This document shows, in pieces, positions 19,005 through 27,070 of a stretch of 64,000 nt of DNA. Both the position numbers and the translations under genes were made by a program. The stretch covers positions 39,584-103,583 of the forward strand of contig NZ_JACEFJ010000016.1 in the NCBI RefSeq assembly GCF_015354735.1. The letters run 5' to 3'. The DNA is from Pararhodonellum marinum. Its GTDB lineage: Bacteria > Bacteroidota > Bacteroidia > Cytophagales > Cyclobacteriaceae. Under the pieces are notes generated by a model. It saw only the letters and a program-made list of their open reading frames with translations, ran no database searches and was not told the DNA's origin. Position 1 is the stretch's first letter. Each line of letters starts with the position of its first letter.

Positions 19005-19955
19005 TTACTTGGAATTATGGTAATAAAAATACTCAGGGCTTTCTAACATTGCGTTTTCCCATGCTAGGTTGAAAGCCTCCACTATATTTTCTGGTAAATC
19101 ATCTGATTTTGCGGCCTCTAAATTGAATTTAAACTGTTCCATTGAGGATGCACCTATCAATATGGCATCATCAAATTCCTCATTCAAAAATGAATGGTGA
19201 ACTAACCATCGATAAGCAGCTTCTGCAGGCTTAATACCTGATTCGTTGCATTCCTTGCTGATATGCATAATGGCATCAAAATAAGATTTTTTCCAATATC
19301 GCTTTCTATAGCTTTCCAGCCTCGAAAACCTTCCTTTTTCAGGATCGGCATCATAATTAAGTTGCTTGCCTGTCAACAATCCACCCGCCAAAGGATTGAA
19401 AGCATAGAATTTAATTTTGAATTCATGAAGACAAGAAAATAATTCATTTTCTACTTTGCGGCTGATTCCATTATAAAGCCCTTGGTAGACTATGGGTTTT
19501 GGCCAACCGTTTTCATCACAAACATGCCAACAATGTGCAACAAGCCATGCGGGGAAATTACTTAAACCCACCGATCCAATGCTATTTTCTTCGTGAAGTA
19601 ATGCACAGGCTTCAAGACTTTCTTCAATGGGTGTATTGGCATCCGGCATATGAAGGTATAGAATATCCACTTTATCAAGCTTCATTCGTTCAAGTGATTC
19701 ATGGCACTGCATCCGAATTGCTGCTTTGTCAAGTCTTCCTGTGATCCTTGGGTTGGCTTTGGTCGCGATAGAAAAAGTGTTTCGGTTTAAATTGGGAAGT
19801 ATTTTACCCAACATGCTCTCTGTGTCCCCATGATTATACACATATGCTGTATCAATTTCAGCATTGCCTTGATCCAAAAAGTATCGAACCATATCTGTGG
19901 CTTCAAATAAATCAACCTGTGGTCCAAAATTCATTGTGCCTAATACAACTTTCAT
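19005..19955 (-). CDS. Aldo/keto reductase (AKR7-like)
   Basis: This 316-residue NADPH-dependent reductase has VLGTMNFGPQVDLFEA, the catalytic region AEIDTAYVYNHGDTE (Asp and Tyr), DILYLHMPDANTPIEESL and SVGLSNFPAWLVAHCW. The layout is nearest the aflatoxin-aldehyde/succinic-semialdehyde reductase group (AKR7). The predicted neighbour reaction, a ThDP decarboxylation, yields an aldehyde, so this enzyme is a good candidate to reduce it to an alcohol. That coupling is inference from gene order only. Confidence 0.85.
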   Translation of the reverse strand: MKVVLGTMNFGPQVDLFEATDMVRYFLDQGNAEIDTAYVYNHGDTESMLGKILPNLNRNTFSIATKANPRITGRLDKAAIRMQCHESLERMKLDKVDILYLHMPDANTPIEESLEACALLHEENSIGSVGLSNFPAWLVAHCWHVCDENGWPKPIVYQGLYNGISRKVENELFSCLHEFKIKFYAFNPLAGGLLTGKQLNYDADPEKGRFSRLESYRKRYWKKSYFDAIMHISKECNESGIKPAEAAYRWLVHHSFLNEEFDDAILIGASSMEQFKFNLEAAKSDDLPENIVEAFNLAWENAMLESPEYFYYHNSK

Positions 19956-19980
19956 ACATCAATCATTTAATTCTGAAAAT

Positions 19981-20874
19981 TTATTTTATGGAACCTTTTG
20001 GCGATGATGTAGCCTCAGCGTAATAAGTATCAATCATTCTCTTTACCAAACTGACCTGTTTGGCCCTTTGTCTAGCATCAGCTTCGGTGGTTTCCCAACT
20101 GTGATTTTTAGCCACTGATCCACCTGTCTTTAAATATATTGGGGAGGCCACTCTTATCATTTCAGGTACCTCATAATGCCTGATAAAACCACCGGTAGAA
20201 GCAGGATTTTCTGTATGAATATCAATGGGTAAATCAATGGCCTGACGTAGAGATGCTAACATCGGTAACTGTATATCGCGAACAGGATTGATTGAATTTG
20301 CCCCTATTTGCTCTAAAAGTTTGCCTGAGCAGGGATTACCATGCCCTGTGTGTGCTGAAACTTTGAATTTACATTCTGACGGTATCTCACCAGCTTTTCG
20401 CATTTCATTGAACACCCATAAACTACCCTCATCATAAACTAAAAAGGAAAAGCATCCCAATTGAACCGCTCTTCTAATTTCCTCCATAGCACGGACAATC
20501 TGCTCCTGCCCACGCAGTCTATATCCCATACGCTGGCCTTCAGGGGTATTTACCGAAGCGCTGGTATCAGTCGTGGCTCTTGGTCCCACTGCCAATACCA
20601 ATTCAACCTGATGGTCCTTTGCCAATTGTACCATTTTTGAGATTTCTGCATCAGTCAACATCATGATACCCTTTGTTTGGGTAACTCGGTGGATCACCAA
20701 GTCAAGTTTGTTCACCTCTTCCAGAAGCGCCTTCATGGCTACTGGGCCCTGAATTCCTGGAACTTCAAACCTATATTGCGCTCCGTCAGGAAACCGCTTA
20801 TCAGACGATGGTAGGTTGAAAGCATCCCCATCTGGCATACCTATTTTTCGTAAAAATGCTCTACTCTCTTTCAT
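19981..20874 (-). CDS. Uncharacterised TIM-barrel-like enzyme (possible U32 peptidase-like)
   Basis: I do not recognise this 297-residue protein with certainty. It shows alternating strands and helices of a TIM barrel: VELVLAVGPRAT, CFSFLVYDEGSLWVFNEMR, KFKVSAHTGHGNPCSGKLLEQ, SINPVRDIQLPMLASLRQA and IDIHTENPASTGGFIRHYE. The Glu/His/Asp-rich strand ends could bind a metal. Proteins of this look are sometimes annotated as U32 family peptidases. It is the right length for PEP mutase but lacks that family's motifs. It is co-transcribed with the aldo/keto reductase (25-nt gap). Confidence 0.55.
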   Translation of the reverse strand: MKESRAFLRKIGMPDGDAFNLPSSDKRFPDGAQYRFEVPGIQGPVAMKALLEEVNKLDLVIHRVTQTKGIMMLTDAEISKMVQLAKDHQVELVLAVGPRATTDTSASVNTPEGQRMGYRLRGQEQIVRAMEEIRRAVQLGCFSFLVYDEGSLWVFNEMRKAGEIPSECKFKVSAHTGHGNPCSGKLLEQIGANSINPVRDIQLPMLASLRQAIDLPIDIHTENPASTGGFIRHYEVPEMIRVASPIYLKTGGSVAKNHSWETTEADARQRAKQVSLVKRMIDTYYAEATSSPKGSIK

Positions 20875-21001
20875 TTTTAGGTTAATGTGTTAAATTGAAA
20901 TGGTTGTATTAAAAAACTATGATTCTGAATTGAAATTGAAAAATTTAGTAAGGCTATTTTCTTTCTCTAACTTTTGGAATAGATTTAGTCCTGCTCATTT
21001 T

Positions 21002-22141
21002 TTAAACCAGCAGTTTTATAAAGGATTTTTCATCTTCAATTACCCCATAAACTTTTGCCCGGTTGAGGACTTTATTTGCCCAATTTTTATGAGGGTTGAT
21101 TTCATTCATCTTATTGGACTTTGCACTCTTAATGACTCCTCCCTCGGTATTTACAATTTGTTCAGCATCTTCAAACTCTTCCCTTGTTACCGCTTGCAAA
21201 GCATTGACAAATTTGATGTGCGAAGGGTGAATAATGGTTTTACCCACAAAACCGTTGGCTTTATCAATTAATACTTCTCTTAAGAGTCCATCTACAGCTT
21301 CGTTAATTATTGGAGTTCTGCTAAGTATGGAATGATTTAAATCTTTTTCAATCAATTTTTCTATGTTATCTTGTTTGTAAGCAAGAAAGTATTCCCAAAC
21401 TGGAGCTGAAACCGTATAATCACCGGTATCCCTGTTAAAAAAGTTTAAAATATCTGATAGACAATCCCTTACTGTCAAAATATCATAAATAGAGGAGTTC
21501 ATGCTTCTTCTCACTCCAAAAATGGAAGAAAAGTCTGTCCCCCCTACCCGAATATTAAGCAAATGTTTTTTTGAAGGTTCTACTATTTCGTGAAGTTGTT
21601 GAAGCTCGGCCGTTCGGCTTTCCTTATATGCAATCGCTCTGCCTTCCAAAATGGGCATACCATAAAGGTTGACACCTAACTCAGCATTGATTTGCTCCAA
21701 TTGATTCAAATAAGCGAAAGCGTTGTAACTGTAAAATTTTGGGAAAACAAACCCAGTGAGCACTTCTGCTTGGTGTTTTTTGATTTTTTTTGCGAAAGAA
21801 GTAAATTGATGGGTATCCCTTACTCTCAAGAAAATCAATGGTAAATCGTCTGTTACAATTTGGTTTCGTTGTAAGGCATCATCAATTTTGTCCAGGTGAT
21901 CTAAAACATTCAGTTCGGCATGGTGAAGCGCTGATGCCTCTATGGCGTCTTCAAAATCCATAACCAATGAGGTTGGCAAGTTGTGGCTTTTGCTCAAAAT
22001 TTTGCCCAATATATTTTTGGTGCCAGGCATGTACAAAGTTGCACCTAAACAAAATTGGAGAATAGACTTGTCAGTATACTTGTTAAATGAAATCGGCTCT
22101 TTTAAAAAGACAAATTTATTGTTGTAAGAATTATGTTTCAA
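21002..22141 (-). CDS. HpcH/HpaI aldolase or citrate-lyase-like C-C bond lyase
   Basis: This 379-residue protein resembles the CitE/HpcH TIM-barrel superfamily, in particular the divergent C-C bond lyase branch. LVMDFEDAIEASALHHAE (about residues 58-75) corresponds to the Mg-binding region, LIFLRVRD to the arginine strand, GFVFPKFYSYN to the PK motif, YGMPILEGRAIAY to the catalytic Glu strand and IRVGGTDFSSIFGVRR to the glycine-Asp strand. It would cleave or form a C-C bond with pyruvate, glyoxylate or an acyl-CoA. No ATG precedes the conserved region; a TTG at 22139-22141 is the likely start. It is the first gene of the eight-enzyme block in transcription order. Confidence 0.7.
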   Translation of the reverse strand: MKHNSYNNKFVFLKEPISFNKYTDKSILQFCLGATLYMPGTKNILGKILSKSHNLPTSLVMDFEDAIEASALHHAELNVLDHLDKIDDALQRNQIVTDDLPLIFLRVRDTHQFTSFAKKIKKHQAEVLTGFVFPKFYSYNAFAYLNQLEQINAELGVNLYGMPILEGRAIAYKESRTAELQQLHEIVEPSKKHLLNIRVGGTDFSSIFGVRRSMNSSIYDILTVRDCLSDILNFFNRDTGDYTVSAPVWEYFLAYKQDNIEKLIEKDLNHSILSRTPIINEAVDGLLREVLIDKANGFVGKTIIHPSHIKFVNALQAVTREEFEDAEQIVNTEGGVIKSAKSNKMNEINPHKNWANKVLNRAKVYGVIEDEKSFIKLLV

Positions 22142-22175
22142 TGTGAATAAATTAAAATGTTAATGCTCTAGGCTG

Positions 22176-23258
22176 TCATTGGTATTTTAAAGCTCTCAAA
22201 ATTCTCCTTACAATCATGTGTTGTTCCACCTCAGACAGCTCAAAAAACATGGGCAAACACAAGATGCGGGAGGCAATGTCATCGGAAATAGGAGTAGCTA
22301 TTTGACCCACATAATTTAAACTACTAAGGCTTGGAAAAAAGTACCTTCTAGGGAACACTTCTATTTTTTCCAGGTTTTTTTTGATATTTAAAGCCATTGC
22401 CTCATTTTCTAATACAATAGGAAAATAAGCATGGTTATAAACTGACCCCTCTTGTATTTTTTGCATCTTAATTTCTGGCTTGGAAAGGTATTGCTGGTAA
22501 TAGGCAGCCTGATTTTTTCTGGATTGCAAAATATCATCTATGTATTTGAGGTTACAAAGTCCCATGGCAGCATGGAATTCAGAATTTTTACCATTTATCC
22601 CCAGGCCTTGAAAAGTCTCCGGACCGGCATGGCCGAAGTTACGCATATAGGCCATTTTCCTCAAGGTCTCCGGATTTTCTGTAAACACCGCTCCCCCTTC
22701 TATAGTATGAAACAATTTGGTCGCATGCAGTGAAGTGGTGCTGATATCCCCATAATGAAAGATGCTTTTTCCCTCGAAATTGGTTCCAAAACAATGTGCT
22801 GCGTCATAAATGACTTTAAGGTCATGCCGCTGGGCAATTTCAGCAATGGCTTTGATGTCACAAGGATTTCCAAAACAATGGGTAGCTAGGATCCCTGTGG
22901 TTTTGTCCGTAATGGATGCTTCAATTTTTTTGGGATCAATGTTAAATGTTTCGGGATCGATGTCTACAAAAACCGGTCTCATCCCTTCCCAAACGATGCT
23001 GCTTGTCGTGGCCACATAAGAAAATGGGGTGGTAATGATTTCTCCTTCAAGTTCCAAGGCCTTAAGGGCAATCTGTATGGCAATGGTCCCATTTCCCAGA
23101 TAAAGCAGGTGCTTGATTTTCAGGTACTGTTTTAACTGCAATTCCAATTCATTGACCAAAGGGCCATTGTTGGTGTACCAGTTTCGCTGCCAGATGCCTT
23201 TGAGGTATTCCTGGTATTCTGCAATGGGTGGGGAAAAAGGTCTGGTAACGGGTATCAT
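22176..23258 (-). CDS. DegT/DnrJ/EryC1/StrS sugar aminotransferase
   Basis: This 360-residue PLP-dependent enzyme has the family entry IPVTRPFSPP, the cofactor pocket GNGTIAIQIALKALEL (about residues 56-71), VIYDAAHCFGT with the PLP-binding Asp, and SLHATKLFHTIEGGAVF with the Schiff-base Lys (about residue 185). Such enzymes convert nucleotide-linked keto-sugars to amino-sugars. No matching dehydratase to make the keto-sugar is visible in the window. It is spaced 34 nt from the aldolase gene. An amino-sugar product would give an attachment point for the ATP-grasp ligases. Confidence 0.88.
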   Translation of the reverse strand: MIPVTRPFSPPIAEYQEYLKGIWQRNWYTNNGPLVNELELQLKQYLKIKHLLYLGNGTIAIQIALKALELEGEIITTPFSYVATTSSIVWEGMRPVFVDIDPETFNIDPKKIEASITDKTTGILATHCFGNPCDIKAIAEIAQRHDLKVIYDAAHCFGTNFEGKSIFHYGDISTTSLHATKLFHTIEGGAVFTENPETLRKMAYMRNFGHAGPETFQGLGINGKNSEFHAAMGLCNLKYIDDILQSRKNQAAYYQQYLSKPEIKMQKIQEGSVYNHAYFPIVLENEAMALNIKKNLEKIEVFPRRYFFPSLSSLNYVGQIATPISDDIASRILCLPMFFELSEVEQHMIVRRILRALKYQ

Positions 23259-23351
23259 TGGGTTATCAATTTTTTAGTTCTTGGATATTCATTTTGTTAT
23301 CCGCTATTAATATTATTTTACAGGTTCTCACTTTGAGAAATCATTGATCAA

Positions 23352-24710
23352 TCAAACTTTTGCTAAAAAGGTTTCTTTAAATTTTAAGTACATTTTGTCA
23401 TTTTGGACACTTTCCCACCATTTTTCTATATTTAATTCTGATAAATGAAGTGCCAAAGATTGTGGGGTTTTGTGAAGAATTCCAATTTCTAAAAAATGAT
23501 CATAAAAAGGCTGAATGATATCAGATGGTTCAGCATTTTTCAACATGCCAACTGTAGGGTGATTCACATAAAGACATTCCAGAAAATTCGTTGAAGGAAC
23601 TCGAGATTGAATTGTTAATTTTGATTTTTTTAAATCTTGGACTATCGGATTTTTCCCAGTTCCAATAACCACATTGGGTTGATTGATGAAATCAAATTGT
23701 TTTGAATGATCAAATATTTTGTTGAATGGCCTTGGTCTGCACAAAAATTTTAAATTTTCAACTCCATTCATGTTTTCAAACAAATATTCTATTACTTGTT
23801 TATCTACAACTTTATAACCAGTTCCAATAATTAAATAATCAAATTCTATATTACTCTCAAATTGATAATAATCGAAGGCAAATTTTTCACACCGATAAGC
23901 TTTCCAAGGTACATCATTTTCATAAATTTTCCAGCCCCAAGTTCTGAATTCATCTACAATACTCCCATGAGTGAGGTGTCCTCCATGGTATTTCAATTCG
24001 CCGTAAAAGGCTCCATGCTGGTACCAGATTAGTTTTGCACCTGCATCAACATATTTTGCAACAGCTATTTTAGATTGAATAGAATGCAAATTGTGGATAT
24101 GGATTTTCTTTTGCTCAGGATTTGAAACACTGATTTTCCGGTACATTTTACCAAAATATTCAACATAAATTTTCGGAAGGTTTCCCAAAATATTTTTTAT
24201 GTAAATAGAGTTTGATTTTGATATCAATTCCTGTATTTTTTTTCTTTTCCTATTATCTCCAGGTGTGTAAAAAAAAGGATAGAACTCATTGACTTCAACA
24301 CCAAAATCAAGTAAAGTAGGGTCTATTTTAGGAAAAGAAAAGAGGACCTCATCATGTGAATTAAGGTTGCTGGCAAAGTTTTTTTGATTTGGAATGGTTT
24401 TTACATACTTTGCAAAATACATCAAACGCAAACGAAATTTTTGAATATTGGTCATGGGCTTAAAACTGTTTCTGGGATAAATTTCTGGTTTAAATTTTAA
24501 TAATTTTTGATCGATGTATTTCTTTAAAGTGATAGATGCACTGATATAATCGTGTACAATCAATTTCCAAAATCTCCTTGAATGATTGGTTCCATGGATT
24601 TCATTTAATACCGGAATTAAATTATCCAAAATCTCTTCAGATAATTGATACCTTAAAAACGAATTTGCTGATTTTAACTGGTCATAATCTTCTGTATTCA
24701 AAACTTCCAT
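23352..24710 (-). CDS. LIC12162-type putative surface-carbohydrate transferase
   Basis: This 452-residue protein resembles the putative transferase family named after Leptospira LIC12162, which is found with sialic-acid-like sugar genes. Matching features are the N-terminal HSRRFWKLIVHDYI region, WYQHGAFYGELKYH (about residue 240), the following EFRTWGWKIYENDVP, and the C-terminal SRVPSTNFLECLYVNHPTVGM, which resembles a glycosyltransferase donor end. It probably transfers the CMP-activated acidic sugar made by the three genes upstream. The assignment rests on pattern memory, so a search would be needed to confirm it. Confidence 0.6.
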   Translation of the reverse strand: MEVLNTEDYDQLKSANSFLRYQLSEEILDNLIPVLNEIHGTNHSRRFWKLIVHDYISASITLKKYIDQKLLKFKPEIYPRNSFKPMTNIQKFRLRLMYFAKYVKTIPNQKNFASNLNSHDEVLFSFPKIDPTLLDFGVEVNEFYPFFYTPGDNRKRKKIQELISKSNSIYIKNILGNLPKIYVEYFGKMYRKISVSNPEQKKIHIHNLHSIQSKIAVAKYVDAGAKLIWYQHGAFYGELKYHGGHLTHGSIVDEFRTWGWKIYENDVPWKAYRCEKFAFDYYQFESNIEFDYLIIGTGYKVVDKQVIEYLFENMNGVENLKFLCRPRPFNKIFDHSKQFDFINQPNVVIGTGKNPIVQDLKKSKLTIQSRVPSTNFLECLYVNHPTVGMLKNAEPSDIIQPFYDHFLEIGILHKTPQSLALHLSELNIEKWWESVQNDKMYLKFKETFLAKV

Positions 24711-24742
24711 ATTTTATTATTTTTAAAAATAAGTAATCACTT

Positions 24743-25258
<516 letters not shown>

Positions 25259-26302
25259 TTAGGATAACATGGATGGATAGATGACTTCATTTTCAGTAAT
25301 GTCCTGGTTCAGGGACTTTCCTACCACCAGGTGTTTTTCTATCCACTTGAAACCATCTCCCGGACTTAGCAAATGAATGTCTTCTTCATGAACAACCTCT
25401 CCTTTTTTCAATTCACGCAAAGTAGCAATCGATCGCTCCAGTTTAACCCTGGCAGTTTCCACTGCTTGGCTCACTTCCATTTTCTCTTCCCCAAAAGAAT
25501 CCTCCAGGTTCCTAATATCCCTTACCATTCTCCACATCCCATTGGGAGCCAAAGAGCCTGCTTGGTCTGTCCCTTTCATGGTTCGGTCCAAAGTGATGTG
25601 TTTCTCGATGATGGATGCACCCATGGCCACTGCAGCCAAGGGAATGGCAATTCCAATCGAATGGTCAGAATAGCCTATTTCGAACTGGGGATATTTTTTC
25701 TTTAAAAAATGGATGGTATTCAGGTTAAGGTTTTCGTACTCTGAGGGGTATTGGGACAAACAATGCAAAATGCTGATGTTTTCATGGTGTTTTGTGATGG
25801 TTTCCAAAGCATGGTCCAATTCCTTTTCCCCTCCCATCCCTGTGGATAGAATCATCGGGATTTTGGTTTCTGCCATGGCTTCCAACAAAGGCAAATTGGT
25901 CAGATCCCTGCTGGCCACCTTCAATTTATCAGGTTGGAACAACCTAAGCATGGACAAACAACCCACTGCGCAAAGGGTTTCAACAAAGTCCAGCCCCTGC
26001 GCTTTGGCATACTGATACAGTTCAAAATGCTGTTCATCATTGAGTTCCAATGCTTCCCTGTGTTCTCCATAGGTTTTGCCGAAGGCATGGGGACTGTCGT
26101 AGGGCTTTATCATGGCAGAATGTGTCAATTCTTCATTTAAGTCCCTCTTGGTCAGCTTGACGGCATCCCAGGCTTTTAAAGTTTTTCCAAACAAAGGGTC
26201 ATACACACTTTGGGAGGCCTTATCAATCAAAAGTTTGGCAATATCGACAGATCCATTGTGGTTTTGTCCGATCTCACCAATTAAATAGGTACTTTTTTTC
26301 AT
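25259..26302 (-). CDS. NeuB/SpsE family sugar-acid synthase
   Basis: This 347-residue protein matches the N-acetylneuraminate synthase family, which condenses phosphoenolpyruvate with an aldose. Conserved parts are IGEIGQNHNGSVDIAKLLI (residues 8-26), LKVASRDLTNLPLLEAMA, PMILSTGMGG, LHCLSQYP, GYSDHSIGIAIPLAAVAMGA, and EKHITLDRTMKGTDQAGSL with the metal/PEP site. The C-terminal 60 residues form an SAF/antifreeze-like domain. No NeuC-type epimerase or PseB/LegB-type pathway is visible, so the aldose is unknown. The stop overlaps the next start. Confidence 0.88.
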   Translation of the reverse strand: MKKSTYLIGEIGQNHNGSVDIAKLLIDKASQSVYDPLFGKTLKAWDAVKLTKRDLNEELTHSAMIKPYDSPHAFGKTYGEHREALELNDEQHFELYQYAKAQGLDFVETLCAVGCLSMLRLFQPDKLKVASRDLTNLPLLEAMAETKIPMILSTGMGGEKELDHALETITKHHENISILHCLSQYPSEYENLNLNTIHFLKKKYPQFEIGYSDHSIGIAIPLAAVAMGASIIEKHITLDRTMKGTDQAGSLAPNGMWRMVRDIRNLEDSFGEEKMEVSQAVETARVKLERSIATLRELKKGEVVHEEDIHLLSPGDGFKWIEKHLVVGKSLNQDITENEVIYPSMLS

Positions 26303-27060
26303 TTTGTGTATTTATTAATATTATCAATCATGGTTTGTTGTATCAAGGAATTTTTATCCACTTCTGAGATCAACCGATCTAGGGAAAAGCTGTTTCCAAC
26401 TAACTTAAGAAGGGCTTGGGCATTGTCAAAATCCGATGGGTTGTCCACTGTAAACCGGAGGTCGTCCCTGGCAAGGATTTGCTCCGGAGCCTGGATCAGT
26501 TTCACTGAAAATTCCTGGGGATGACCGTAAATAAAATTGGTGACATGTTCCAAATAAAAAGGATCTTCTGTTTTTGAATGGGCCAATCTCAGGGATTTTT
26601 TACTGACAATTTCGCCAAAAAGGCCCCAATGTTTTTTGATGGCGGGGATTCCCTTTTGATCACAGAAACTGAGGTAATCCAACCCGGGATTTTGAAAGAG
26701 TTGATGGATTAGAACATGCAGAGAATCCACCAAAAAAAAGGGATTGTCCGCGCAAATCCTGATGAAATGACTGGTATCCAATTGTTCTCCTGCACACAAA
26801 AATCGATGCAATACGTTCCATTCCTCTCCTCGATAGCAACATAAGCCATGATCTGAGGCAAATTGTTCAATTTGATCGTCTTCTTCCTTTATGGTGGTCG
26901 CAACAATCAGGGGCATATCCATGCTTTCCAGCTGCTGACAAAGTCTTCCCAAAATGGTAGTCCCATCTTCAAAGGGCTTCAGTACCTTGCCTGGAAGTCT
27001 GCTGGAACTCATCCTGGCTTGAATGACTATCCCTAAATCAACTGATCTGTTTGGTTCCAT
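26299..27060 (-). CDS. Cytidylyltransferase, SpsF/NTP-transferase family
   Basis: The protein of about 253 residues carries the nucleotidyltransferase entry GIVIQARMSSSRLPGKVLKP, RICADNPFFLVDSLHVLI and DDLRFTVDNPSDFDNAQALL, matching the SpsF-like group that activates sugars with CTP. I choose the ATG at 27060, which begins 10 nt after the stop of the ABC gene. The longer in-frame opening to 27147 would run 77 nt into that gene and adds residues without family similarity. The gene overlaps the NeuB-family gene by 4 nt (ATGA). Together with the synthase and phosphatase it would deliver a CMP-sugar acid. Confidence 0.83.
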   Translation of the reverse strand: MEPNRSVDLGIVIQARMSSSRLPGKVLKPFEDGTTILGRLCQQLESMDMPLIVATTIKEEDDQIEQFASDHGLCCYRGEEWNVLHRFLCAGEQLDTSHFIRICADNPFFLVDSLHVLIHQLFQNPGLDYLSFCDQKGIPAIKKHWGLFGEIVSKKSLRLAHSKTEDPFYLEHVTNFIYGHPQEFSVKLIQAPEQILARDDLRFTVDNPSDFDNAQALLKLVGNSFSLDRLISEVDKNSLIQQTMIDNINKYTK

Positions 27061-27070
27061 TGAAAAATTT

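Noticed and set aside
19981..20874. Possible PEP mutase to pair with the phosphonopyruvate decarboxylase
   Set aside because: The length fits, but the EDK-x5-NS type motif and other PepM blocks are missing; the strand-end residues differ.
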